Positions 1-5,977 of a stretch of DNA of 7,082 nucleotides are shown here, piece by piece (the stretch's first letter is position 1; each line of letters starts with the position of its first letter). Source of the stretch: CAKSXP01 sp964539115 (GTDB lineage: Bacteria > Bacillota > Clostridia > Oscillospirales > Oscillospiraceae); assembly GCA_964539115.1 (NCBI GenBank), contig CAZIHY010000097.1, forward strand, positions 1 through 7,082. The letters run 5' to 3'. The notes below the pieces were generated by a model. It did no database searches and was not told where the DNA came from. It worked only from the letters and a program-made list of their open reading frames with translations. A program made the position numbers and the translations under genes.

Positions 1-37
1 CTTTTGAAATGAATTGCGTTAATATGGCTGAGTTGGC

Positions 38-1003
38 CTAGTCCATATTGTTGATGCTTCTGATATGGTGGCAGGCGACGATGTGGTCCGGCAGGATCTC
101 CTCCGGAACCGGCATTGTTTCGGTGCAGAGCTCCGTTGCATACGGACATCTGGAGGCGAAGCGGCATCCGGGCTTTGGATCTATCGGGGAGGTGAGCTCG
201 CCCCGCAACAGTTCCGCGTTCTGCTTAACGCGGATCGACGGTATCGGAATCGCGGAGATCAGCGCTTTTGTATATGGATGCAGGGGATTCCTGAACAGCT
301 CCTTCGACGGGCAATGCTCCACCATACAGCCCAGGTACATGACGAGTATCTCATCCGAAATATGCTTTACGACGGAGAGATTATGCGTGATGAATATATA
401 TGTAAGGCCGATCGATTCCTGCAGATCCTGAAGCAGGTTGAGTATCTGCGCCTGAATTGAAACGTCGAGCGCGGATACGGGCTCGTCGCATACGATGAAC
501 TGGGGGTCCATTGCCAGCGCTCTGGCTATGCCGACGCGCTGCCGCCGCCCTCCGTCCATTTCGTGCGGATAGGCCATTTCAAAATGCGGCGCGATACCGA
601 CGGTTTCCATCAGCTCCGACAGGCGGGCGTTGAGCTCGTCTTTTTTCATGCCCGGATTGGCTATCTTCAGCGGCTCGAAGATCTGGCTGCGCACATTCAT
701 TCTGGGGTCCAGAGAGGAAAACGGGTCCTGAAAGATGATCTGCATTTCCTTTCTCAGCTCTTTTCTCCTGCGGCCCTTTGCGTGCGTTATGTTCTCTCCA
801 TTGAAAAATATATCTCCGCTGGTCGCCGGAAGCAGGCCCAGAATGGTCCGGATAAGCGTGGATTTTCCGCAGCCGGATTCTCCGACGACCCCCAGCGTTT
901 TTCCTTTTTCCAGCGAAAACGAGATGTTTTCAACGGCCCTGAGGGTCCCTTTGCCCGTGCTGAAATATTTACACAGGTTTTTGACTTCGATCAATGCGCT
1001 CAT
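38..1003 (-). CDS. dppF: Peptide-type ABC transporter ATP-binding protein (DppF/OppF class)
   Basis: Second of two ATPases that power import of a peptide-like substrate; it acts at the inner face of the membrane bound to permeases B and C. The 321-residue product is close to the usual length (E. coli DppF, 334). Visible motifs: Walker A GESGCGKST at 41-49, Q-loop Gln92, Walker B IVCDEP at 170-175 with catalytic Glu174, D-loop SALD at 177-180, switch His207, and the C-terminal oligopeptide-transporter extension with Cys280, 286, 293 and 311. The signature is MDGGR at 149-153 instead of LSGGQ. The frame stays open upstream to 1048, but ATG 1003 is chosen because it begins the conserved MSALIEVKNL and overlaps the stop of the preceding ATPase gene as ATGA (1003-1000), which implies translational coupling. 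The family is certain. The dpp symbol is by class and gene order; opp, app or another peptide-family substrate cannot be excluded. Confidence 0.93.
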   Translation of the reverse strand: MSALIEVKNLCKYFSTGKGTLRAVENISFSLEKGKTLGVVGESGCGKSTLIRTILGLLPATSGDIFFNGENITHAKGRRRKELRKEMQIIFQDPFSSLDPRMNVRSQIFEPLKIANPGMKKDELNARLSELMETVGIAPHFEMAYPHEMDGGRRQRVGIARALAMDPQFIVCDEPVSALDVSIQAQILNLLQDLQESIGLTYIFITHNLSVVKHISDEILVMYLGCMVEHCPSKELFRNPLHPYTKALISAIPIPSIRVKQNAELLRGELTSPIDPKPGCRFASRCPYATELCTETMPVPEEILPDHIVACHHIRSINNMD

Positions 1004-1986
1004 TCGTTTCCGGCACCGCCTTTCACAAACTCTCTGGCTCTCCAGCATTTGGACGTGTGTCCCTCCCGTATGGTCTCTGTAGGGACCTCACCATGCTTGC
1101 ACTGCTCCGTACAATAGGCGCATCTGGGATAGAACTTGCAGCCGTCGGGGAGATTCACGGGATCGGGAAGCATGCCCGGGATGGGGTCGAGCCTCTCCGT
1201 GTCCTCGTCAAGCCTTGGTATGGATTTAAAAAGGCCAATGGTATACGGATGGGCGGTATGCTCAAAAATATCCTCCAGGTTTCCGTACTCGATGACCTCG
1301 CCGGCGTACATGATCGCGACCTTGCTGCATGTGTTGGCGACGATGCCCAGATCGTGCGTGATCAGGATCATGGCTGTATTGAGCTTCTGTTTGAGCTGGT
1401 TCATCATGTTCAGAACCTGGGCCTGGATGGTGACGTCGAGGGCCGTTGTCGGCTCGTCCGCTATCAGCAGCTCTGGATTGCACGCCAGCGCTATCGCGAT
1501 GACGACTCTCTGCTTCATTCCTCCGGAAAACTGATGGGGGTACTCTCCCGCCCGTTCTCCGGGGATGCCGACCATTTCGAGCATCTCTATCATGTGCTTT
1601 TCGGCCTCGAGCTTCGTGCAGTCCTGGTGCTGGGCGATGACCTCGACGATCTGATCGCCGACGCTGATGACGGGGTTGAGCGCTGACATGGGGTCCTGGA
1701 ATATCATGGAGATCATGTTGCCGCGGTATTTACGCATCTCCTTGTCCGACTTCTCAAGCAGGTTTTCGCCCTTGAACAGGATCCTGCCGCTCATGACCTT
1801 TCCGGGAGGAGATTGCAGCAGCCCCAGAATTCCCAGCGCCGTCGTGGTCTTGCCGGCACCGGTCTCGCCCACCAGCCCGATCGTCTCGCCGGCGTTGAGG
1901 GTGAAGTTCATGTTGTTGACGGCCTTTATATCGCCGCGCTCCGTCAAATAATGGATCGACAGGTCTTCGATTTTAAGTAATTCCAT
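1000..1986 (-). CDS. dppD: Peptide-type ABC transporter ATP-binding protein (DppD/OppD class)
   Basis: First of the two ATPases of the transporter, coupling ATP hydrolysis to transport through permeases B and C. The product has 328 residues (E. coli DppD, 327). Motifs are all canonical: Walker A GETGAGKTT at 40-48, Q-loop Gln97, signature FSGGMKQR at 153-160, Walker B LLIADEP at 173-179 with Glu178, D-loop ALD at 182-184, switch His211. The C-terminal extension starts near HPYT (246-249) and carries Cys283, 289, 296 and 314, with spacing identical to that in the partner ATPase, plus an extra Cys292. The frame is open to 2160, but the upstream part is antisense-register shadow of permease C; the start at 1986 is set by an AGGAGG six bases upstream and by the conserved N-terminus MELLKIEDL. 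It begins 17 bases after the permease C stop. Family certain; substrate not determined. Confidence 0.95.
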   Translation of the reverse strand: MELLKIEDLSIHYLTERGDIKAVNNMNFTLNAGETIGLVGETGAGKTTTALGILGLLQSPPGKVMSGRILFKGENLLEKSDKEMRKYRGNMISMIFQDPMSALNPVISVGDQIVEVIAQHQDCTKLEAEKHMIEMLEMVGIPGERAGEYPHQFSGGMKQRVVIAIALACNPELLIADEPTTALDVTIQAQVLNMMNQLKQKLNTAMILITHDLGIVANTCSKVAIMYAGEVIEYGNLEDIFEHTAHPYTIGLFKSIPRLDEDTERLDPIPGMLPDPVNLPDGCKFYPRCAYCTEQCKHGEVPTETIREGHTSKCWRAREFVKGGAGNE

Positions 1987-1992
1987 TGTGAA

Positions 1993-1998
1993 CCTCCT
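1993..1998 (-). promoter_or_regulatory. Ribosome-binding site of the DppD-class ATPase gene
   Basis: The minus strand reads AGGAGG here, followed by TTCACA and then ATG (1986-1984). It lies in the 17-base gap after permease C and decides the start of the ATPase against a longer open frame running back into the permease gene. Confidence 0.9.
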
Positions 1999-2003
1999 CT
2001 CCT

Positions 2004-2891
2004 TTACTGGTCTCTCAGGCGCGGGTCCATTGCGTCCCGCAGGCCGTCGCCAAGCAGATTGAAGGCGAGCATGGAAAGACCGATCACCAGACCGGGGAAG
2101 AAGATGACGGTCCAGCACTGGCTCATGTACGTGCGTCCGATGGACAGCATATTGCCCCATTCCGGCGTCGGGGGCTGTACGCCGAGACCTATAAAGCTGA
2201 GGCTGGATATGACAAGGATGGAGTCGCCGAGGCGCATGGTGATCTGAACGATCAGCGGCGCCAGGGTGTTCGGGATGATGTGCTTCATTATGATCTTGAG
2301 ATCGCTTGCGCCGAACGCCTTCGCGGCCTCAATATACTCCTGGTCCCTGGCCAGCAGGACAGACGCCCTTAGCTGCCTTGTCATGGCGGGGATGCCGCCT
2401 ATGGAGATGGCGAGGGCCGTGTTGATAATGCCGCTGCCCAGCGCCGTGGAAATTGAAATGGCCAAGAGAAGTCCGGGGATCGCGTTGAAAACATCGAGGA
2501 TCCTCATGACGATATTATCGAACTTGCCGCCGTAGTATCCGACGAGAGCGCCCAGGACCAGACCCGTGAAAATGCTGATCACGCATGCCGCGACGGACAC
2601 GAGAAGGGAGGTCCGCGCGCCGTAAATGAGACGGGTCAGCATATCGCGCCCGAAGTTATCGGTCCCCATGGGGTGTGCGGCGCTCGGAAATTGAAGGACG
2701 CTGGAGAGATCCTGTTTTGCCGGATCATAGACGGTTATGTAATCGGCAAAGACGGCGGCCAGTACCATAAGAATGATGTATACAAGGCAAACCATCGCCA
2801 CTTTGTTCTTTTTCAGGCGGTGCCATACCTCCTGCCACTGGTTTCTCCTGACAGGTCCGGTTATCTCTTTTGTTCGTCTGAGGTGTATCAT
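2004..2891 (-). CDS. dppC: Peptide-type ABC transporter permease, C subunit
   Basis: One of two membrane subunits that form the translocation pore. The 295-residue product (E. coli DppC, 300) begins with a basic cytoplasmic stretch, then a first membrane helix at about 32-53 typical of the OppC N-terminal domain. The family motif HPMGTDNFGRD is at 73-83, and further hydrophobic segments lie at roughly 95-119, 137-160, 210-236 and 261-281. The EAA coupling loop, which docks on the ATPase, is EYIEAAKAFGASD at 185-197 and continues to about 208. The C-terminus GDGLRDAMDPRLRDQ is family-typical. The ATG at 2891 overlaps the stop of permease B as ATGA (2891-2888). A purine-rich GGGGAGGG just upstream, inside the B gene, serves as ribosome-binding site, so B and C are translationally coupled and probably made one to one. 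Family certain, substrate open. Confidence 0.95.
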   Translation of the reverse strand: MIHLRRTKEITGPVRRNQWQEVWHRLKKNKVAMVCLVYIILMVLAAVFADYITVYDPAKQDLSSVLQFPSAAHPMGTDNFGRDMLTRLIYGARTSLLVSVAACVISIFTGLVLGALVGYYGGKFDNIVMRILDVFNAIPGLLLAISISTALGSGIINTALAISIGGIPAMTRQLRASVLLARDQEYIEAAKAFGASDLKIIMKHIIPNTLAPLIVQITMRLGDSILVISSLSFIGLGVQPPTPEWGNMLSIGRTYMSQCWTVIFFPGLVIGLSMLAFNLLGDGLRDAMDPRLRDQ

Positions 2892-3901
2892 TCTTTTCCC
2901 TCCCCAGCCGTACTGCTGTCCGCAGCTTCGGCCGCCGCGGCTTTGACCAGCCTTGCCTTGTGCTTCGACTGGTTCTCATACTGTGCTTTGATCCTCGGGT
3001 CTATAAGCGCATAGACGATATCCGTCAGAAGCGTAAACAGTGAAATGATCACCGCGCATACCAGGACGCAGCCCTGCGCGGTATTGTAGTCCTTGCTGCT
3101 GATGGAACTGGCTATGAGCAGGCCCAGACCCGGGATGCTGAAAACGGTCTCGATTATGACCGTGCCTGTGACAGACGAGCCCATGATGAGGCCGGCCACC
3201 GTAACGACGGGTATAAGCGCGTTTTTCAATGCGTGGCGCCATATTACCGCGTGCTCTGAGATGCCCTTGCTTCTGGCGGTCCTGATATAGTCCTGCCGTA
3301 TGACCTCAAGCATCGACGACCGCGTCATACGGGTCACCAGCGCGATCGGGCCGAGGCTGACAGCCAATATGGGCATTACATAATGCTGCCAGCTCCCCAG
3401 GCCGGACAGCGGCAGCCAGCCCAGCTTGAGCCCAAAGACTATTATCAGCAGCATGGCTACCCAGAAGTTCGGAAGCGCGTTGAGCAAAATAGCGAGAAAT
3501 GTCGAGCCGTAGTCGAAAACGGACTTCTGGTGTGTCGCAGCCAGGATGCCGAGGGAAATGCCGATGATGAGGCTCAGGGACGCGCCGAGAAGGCCGACTA
3601 TTATAGTGGGTCTTATTTTAGCCGCGATCAGCTCGGTGACCGAGCGCTGGTAAACATATGATATTCCCAGACTGCCCTTCGACAGGATTCCCCATATGTA
3701 GTCCAGAAGCTGAACGATATACGGCCTGTCAAGGCCCCACTCGTGCTCAAGTGCTGCCATGTTTTCCGGTGTCGCCTTCGATCCGAGGTATGTAAACGCG
3801 GGACTTCCGGCGGAAAAATAGTTTATTGTGAAAACTACAACCAGTACGCCTAATAGGATCGGGATGATCATCAAAACGCGTTTTATAATATATCTGAACA
3901 A
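2888..3901 (-). CDS. dppB: Peptide-type ABC transporter permease, B subunit (TTG start)
   Basis: The other membrane subunit of the pore. The product has 337 residues starting MFRYIIKRVL, the typical OppB/DppB N-terminus, with membrane helices at about 9-28, 99-121, 134-157, 174-190, 231-253 and 276-299. The EAA loop is DYIRTARSKGISEHAV at 204-219 and runs to about 232. The conserved end motif DPRIKA (301-306) is followed by a hydrophilic, alanine-rich, charged tail of 31 residues (307-337) beyond the usual end; it is predicted to be cytoplasmic. The start codon is TTG at 3901-3899: it has a perfect AGGAGG nine bases upstream, no ATG lies between that site and the conserved N-terminus, and ATG Met11 would remove part of helix 1. 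It lies 179 bases downstream of the binding-protein stop, the largest gap in the operon, and overlaps permease C by 4 bases. Confidence 0.95.
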   Translation of the reverse strand: MFRYIIKRVLMIIPILLGVLVVVFTINYFSAGSPAFTYLGSKATPENMAALEHEWGLDRPYIVQLLDYIWGILSKGSLGISYVYQRSVTELIAAKIRPTIIVGLLGASLSLIIGISLGILAATHQKSVFDYGSTFLAILLNALPNFWVAMLLIIVFGLKLGWLPLSGLGSWQHYVMPILAVSLGPIALVTRMTRSSMLEVIRQDYIRTARSKGISEHAVIWRHALKNALIPVVTVAGLIMGSSVTGTVIIETVFSIPGLGLLIASSISSKDYNTAQGCVLVCAVIISLFTLLTDIVYALIDPRIKAQYENQSKHKARLVKAAAAEAADSSTAGEGKE

Positions 3902-3910
3902 TCGATGATA

Positions 3911-3916
3911 CCTCCT
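3911..3916 (-). promoter_or_regulatory. Ribosome-binding site for the TTG start of permease B
   Basis: AGGAGG on the minus strand, nine bases before TTG 3901-3899. The consensus match is perfect, which supports the non-ATG start and may compensate for it. Confidence 0.88.
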
Positions 3917-3941
3917 GTATTAATTACTCAGCCGGCCGTGG

Positions 3942-3985
3942 ACCGTCCGGGCAATCTGTTCGTCCTGAACGGAACTCAGGACGGT
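3942..3985 (-). promoter_or_regulatory. Two mutually exclusive RNA hairpins before permease B
   Basis: On the minus-strand transcript, CGTCCTGA (3983-3976) can pair with TCAGGACG (3968-3961) around a 7-base loop, an 8-bp perfect stem. Alternatively ACCGTCC (3985-3979) can pair with GGACGGT (3948-3942), 7 bp, enclosing that region. The two use the same bases 3983-3979, so only one can form at a time. The region ends 25 bases before the AGGAGG of permease B. The pairings are seen directly; a role in regulating permease expression is inference, and there is no clear U-tract for termination. Confidence 0.45.
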
Positions 3986-3992
3986 ATTGAAA

Positions 3993-4057
3993 TAAGGCGG
4001 AGCCGCATAATAAAACCCTCGCCATCCGGTTTTGCGGAATTATGCGGCGCCGCCTTA
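3993..4057 (-). promoter_or_regulatory. Long intercistronic hairpin after the binding-protein gene
   Basis: The 19-base arms 3993-4011 and 4039-4057 are inverted repeats of each other with a single mismatch (4001 against 4049). Inside them AAAACC (4012-4017) pairs with GGTTTT (4028-4033), closing a 10-base loop, with a 5-base bulge at 4034-4038. It starts 23 bases after the binding-protein stop. Downstream on the transcript only ATTTC follows, so it is a poor intrinsic terminator. It more likely protects the 3' end of the binding-protein message from exonucleases or partly terminates, giving more binding protein than permease, as known for other binding-protein operons. The structure is clear; the function is inferred. 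Confidence 0.7.
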
Positions 4058-4080
4058 AAATGTCATATGGTGTCTGCAGC

Positions 4081-5655
4081 TCAGCCGAGTTCGCCGAGCT
4101 TGGGATATGCCAGACCGTCAAGGCTTTCGTCCCATCCGCTGACGCTGGTCTTAACGGCCCAGCAGCGGGAGCTTTCATACAGGGGAAGGACGTAGTAGCC
4201 GTCGTAGACGAGCTGCTGGATCTCATCATAGTATTCTCCGCGTTCCGCAGCGTCTACGGTGAGCTCCGCCTTGCTGTCCAGTTCGGCGAGCTCGTCCGTT
4301 TTCCAATAGCACGGAAGAGCGCCGCTGCCGATTTTTCTCGGGAGAAATGCGTCGGAGGGATCGATGCAGTTCATGGCTGCCATGATGGCAAAGGGGAACT
4401 CTCCGCCGACCATGCCTGGGCCCCATACGGAACCGTCGGCGCCTTCAAGCACCAGATTAACGCCGATGTCGCTCCAATAGGACTGTATGGCCTCCCAGAC
4501 CACGCCTATGTAGCCCTGGTTCTGATAGACAACGGAAATGGTGAGTTCACCGGGGGCATATCCCGCGTCCGCGAGGTACTGTGCCGCGAGTTCGGGATCG
4601 TACTTATAGCTGCCGATGCTCTTATATGCCCAGCAGCTGGACGGGAGGATCGAAGTCGCCGTCACGCAGGAGGAGTCGAGCAGATTCGTCACTATTGCAT
4701 CGACGTCTATCGCGTGGAACAGCGCCTTACGCAAATTAATATCGCTGTATATCGCCGCCCACTCATCGGTCGTAATATTAATTTCCAGGCACTGAACTCC
4801 GCCGTCAGAAATCTGATGCAGTTCAGTATCCGCATACTGGCCGTTGCGCACATTGTCAATATAGGTCGCAGAGGTCAGGATGCATGCGTCTATGTTACCG
4901 GCGTCCAGCTCGGAAATTCGTGTGAACTCATCGGATATAAAACGGATGGTTACGGTATCGTACTCGGGAGCATCGCCCCAATATCCGTCGTATGCGGCCA
5001 ATTCAATGGATTCGCCGAGGTTGAAAGCGGTAAGCATATAGGGCCCAGTCCCGCAGGCGTCTGTCGTCATGTCGTGGCTCGACTCATATGCCCTGCTCCG
5101 GACGAACTGGTTAATCATGCCGTAGAAAAATGCGGCGTCCACTTCTGTAAAATGGATCTCGATCGTTGTATCGTCGAGGACGGCGGTGTTTTCAAAGTCG
5201 ACCTTGTCAACGATGGAGGAATTGTTGCCATCACGGATGGCCTCCAGCGTGTACAATATGTCATCAGCCGTCAGGGCGTCTCCACTATGGAATGTAACTC
5301 CCTCGCGGATATGTATCGTCATAATAGTATTTGTGTCGTCGTAGCTGTAGTCTGTGGCCAGTTCAAAGGTCTGCTCTCCTGTCGCGGGGTTGATGTCCCA
5401 AAGCTTCTGATAGCAGGAGGTCTGGAACAGCTTATAGCTGATTTCAGAACTGCTGTCGAATGCCAGGGAGGTAGCCTCGACGTCCGCGCCGATAATAAGG
5501 GCTCGGCTCTTGTTTTCAGCTCCGGGTTCGGGTTCTGTGCCCGGGGCGTCTGAAGCGGGTGCGTCCGCGGCCGGTTCCGTGCCGGTTCCGCCGCAGCCTG
5601 ATATTGCAAGAACCATGCAAAGCGCTAGCAGGATCGAGATGATTTTCTTTTTCAT
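4081..5655 (-). CDS. Substrate-binding lipoprotein of peptide ABC transporter (SBP family 5)
   Basis: Extracellular receptor of the transporter, anchored by lipid to the outer face of the membrane, delivering substrate to permeases B and C. The product has 524 residues (E. coli DppA, 535). A lipoprotein signal peptide covers 1-20, with lipobox ISGC and lipidated Cys21, then an acidic Pro/Ala/Glu-rich linker to about residue 50. The family 5 binding domain follows, with the signature region around HIREGVTFHSGDALTADD (115-132), GTGPYMLTAF at 202-211, INLRKALFHAID at 306-317 and YKYDPELAAQYLADAGY at 350-366. Nine cysteines remain in the mature form, which is many for an exported protein. The ATG at 5655 follows AAAGGA at a spacing of nine bases. 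It is the first operon gene, with a good promoter 115 bases upstream and a hairpin-rich gap after it. The substrate is not readable from sequence: peptides are likely, but nickel, glutathione or other family 5 ligands are possible. Confidence 0.94.
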   Translation of the reverse strand: MKKKIISILLALCMVLAISGCGGTGTEPAADAPASDAPGTEPEPGAENKSRALIIGADVEATSLAFDSSSEISYKLFQTSCYQKLWDINPATGEQTFELATDYSYDDTNTIMTIHIREGVTFHSGDALTADDILYTLEAIRDGNNSSIVDKVDFENTAVLDDTTIEIHFTEVDAAFFYGMINQFVRSRAYESSHDMTTDACGTGPYMLTAFNLGESIELAAYDGYWGDAPEYDTVTIRFISDEFTRISELDAGNIDACILTSATYIDNVRNGQYADTELHQISDGGVQCLEINITTDEWAAIYSDINLRKALFHAIDVDAIVTNLLDSSCVTATSILPSSCWAYKSIGSYKYDPELAAQYLADAGYAPGELTISVVYQNQGYIGVVWEAIQSYWSDIGVNLVLEGADGSVWGPGMVGGEFPFAIMAAMNCIDPSDAFLPRKIGSGALPCYWKTDELAELDSKAELTVDAAERGEYYDEIQQLVYDGYYVLPLYESSRCWAVKTSVSGWDESLDGLAYPKLGELG

Positions 5656-5770
5656 TCTGTCCTATCCTTTCTTCAATAATATTGATTCAGGCGCTCCGGC
5701 CTGCTTCTTCTGTGGACCGCTGCCGCCGCTGTTGTGGATACAACATTCGACAGACATTGATAATTTCCAC
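5656..5770 (-). other. 5' leader of the binding-protein message
   Basis: About 115 bases between the predicted transcription start near 5770 and ATG 5655. It has a small hairpin GTTGT/ACAAC (5744-5740 with 5735-5731), a GC-rich purine run, and the ribosome-binding site AAAGGA at 5670-5665. I recognise no known riboswitch or T-box and no leader peptide. Confidence 0.4.
5673..5685. promoter_or_regulatory. T-N11-A dyad in the binding-protein leader
   Basis: TCAATA-A-TATTGA is a perfect 13-base dyad and fits the T-N11-A form of LysR-type binding boxes. It lies just upstream of the ribosome-binding site, an unusual place for a LysR operator, so it may be chance in AT-rich DNA. Confidence 0.25.
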
Positions 5771-5776
5771 GAAAAT

Positions 5777-5805
5777 ATTATAACAACAGCCAGATTTTTT
5801 GTAAA
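5777..5805 (-). promoter_or_regulatory. Sigma-A-type promoter of the transporter operon
   Basis: The minus strand carries TTTACA (5805-5800), then 17 bases, then a perfect TATAAT (5782-5777). Five of six bases match the -35 consensus, all six match at -10, and spacing is optimal. Transcription would start near 5770 and read the binding-protein gene and the four genes after it. Predicted from sequence only. Confidence 0.75.
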
Positions 5806-5813
5806 ATACCAAT

Positions 5814-5832
5814 AAATTGATGTAAAATTGAT
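5814..5832. repeat. 11-base-period direct repeat upstream of the operon -35 box
   Basis: AAATTGAT occurs at 5814-5821 and again at 5825-5832, one helical turn apart, ending 9 bases from the operon -35 box, at about -44 to -62 from the predicted start. That is where an activator would sit. The repeat is seen directly; its use as an activator site is inference. Confidence 0.5.
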
Positions 5833-5851
5833 TCTCGCATTCGGTTTTTGA

Positions 5852-5864
5852 TATATGAGATATA
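5852..5864. promoter_or_regulatory. Candidate LysR-type binding box (T-N11-A dyad)
   Basis: TATAT-GAG-ATATA is a perfect interrupted dyad with T and A exactly 11 bases apart, the usual LysR-box form. It lies between the two divergent promoters, about 10 bases upstream of the regulator -35 box and near -88 of the operon start. Its AT-rich content makes chance occurrence possible. Confidence 0.4.
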
Positions 5865-5874
5865 ACGCGCGGCG

Positions 5875-5903
5875 TTGACTTGAGCCTGTGCAAAATGTAT
5901 AAT
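5875..5903 (+). promoter_or_regulatory. Sigma-A-type promoter of the LysR-family gene
   Basis: TTGACT (5875-5880), 17 bases, then TATAAT (5898-5903): five of six and six of six consensus bases at optimal spacing. Transcription would start near 5910, leaving a leader of about 68 bases before ATG 5978. Confidence 0.8.
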
Positions 5904-5928
5904 TATTCTGTGGCGATACAGAATAATT
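5901..5928. promoter_or_regulatory. 11-bp inverted repeat over the regulator transcription start
   Basis: AATTATTCTGT (5901-5911) is perfectly complementary to ACAGAATAATT (5918-5928) around a 6-base spacer. It begins within the -10 box of the regulator promoter and spans the predicted start, which is where a repressor operator would block initiation; negative autoregulation by the LysR protein is the natural guess. If transcription starts further upstream than predicted it would instead form a 5' RNA hairpin. Confidence 0.6.
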
Positions 5929-5959
5929 CCGGTCATGGTAAACCATTGATTATTGCATG

Positions 5960-5966
5960 AAGGAGG
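5960..5966 (+). promoter_or_regulatory. Ribosome-binding site that fixes the LysR start
   Basis: AAGGAGG here lies 11 bases before ATG 5978. It also falls inside the first codons of an in-frame ATG at 5957, which has no site of its own, so translation should begin at 5978. Confidence 0.85.
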
Positions 5967-5977
5967 CTGTGAGTTCG

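Noticed and set aside
1004..1048. 15-residue N-terminal extension of the DppF-class ATPase
   Set aside because: ATG 1003 fits the ATGA overlap and family N-terminus; the longer form has no support.
994..1686. Open frame on the plus strand opposite the DppD-class ATPase gene
   Set aside because: Codon-register shadow of a well-motifed ATPase; no start signals or domain.
1987..2160. N-terminal extension of the DppD-class ATPase
   Set aside because: The extra 58 residues translate permease C DNA in another frame; AGGAGG and conserved N-terminus place the start at 1986.
4042..5553. A 503-codon open frame on the plus strand opposite the binding-protein gene
   Set aside because: It is in exact codon register with the real gene, where antisense stops arise only from TTA, CTA or TCA codons, which this gene avoids. 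It has no ribosome-binding site or recognisable domain, while the minus-strand product is a clear lipoprotein.
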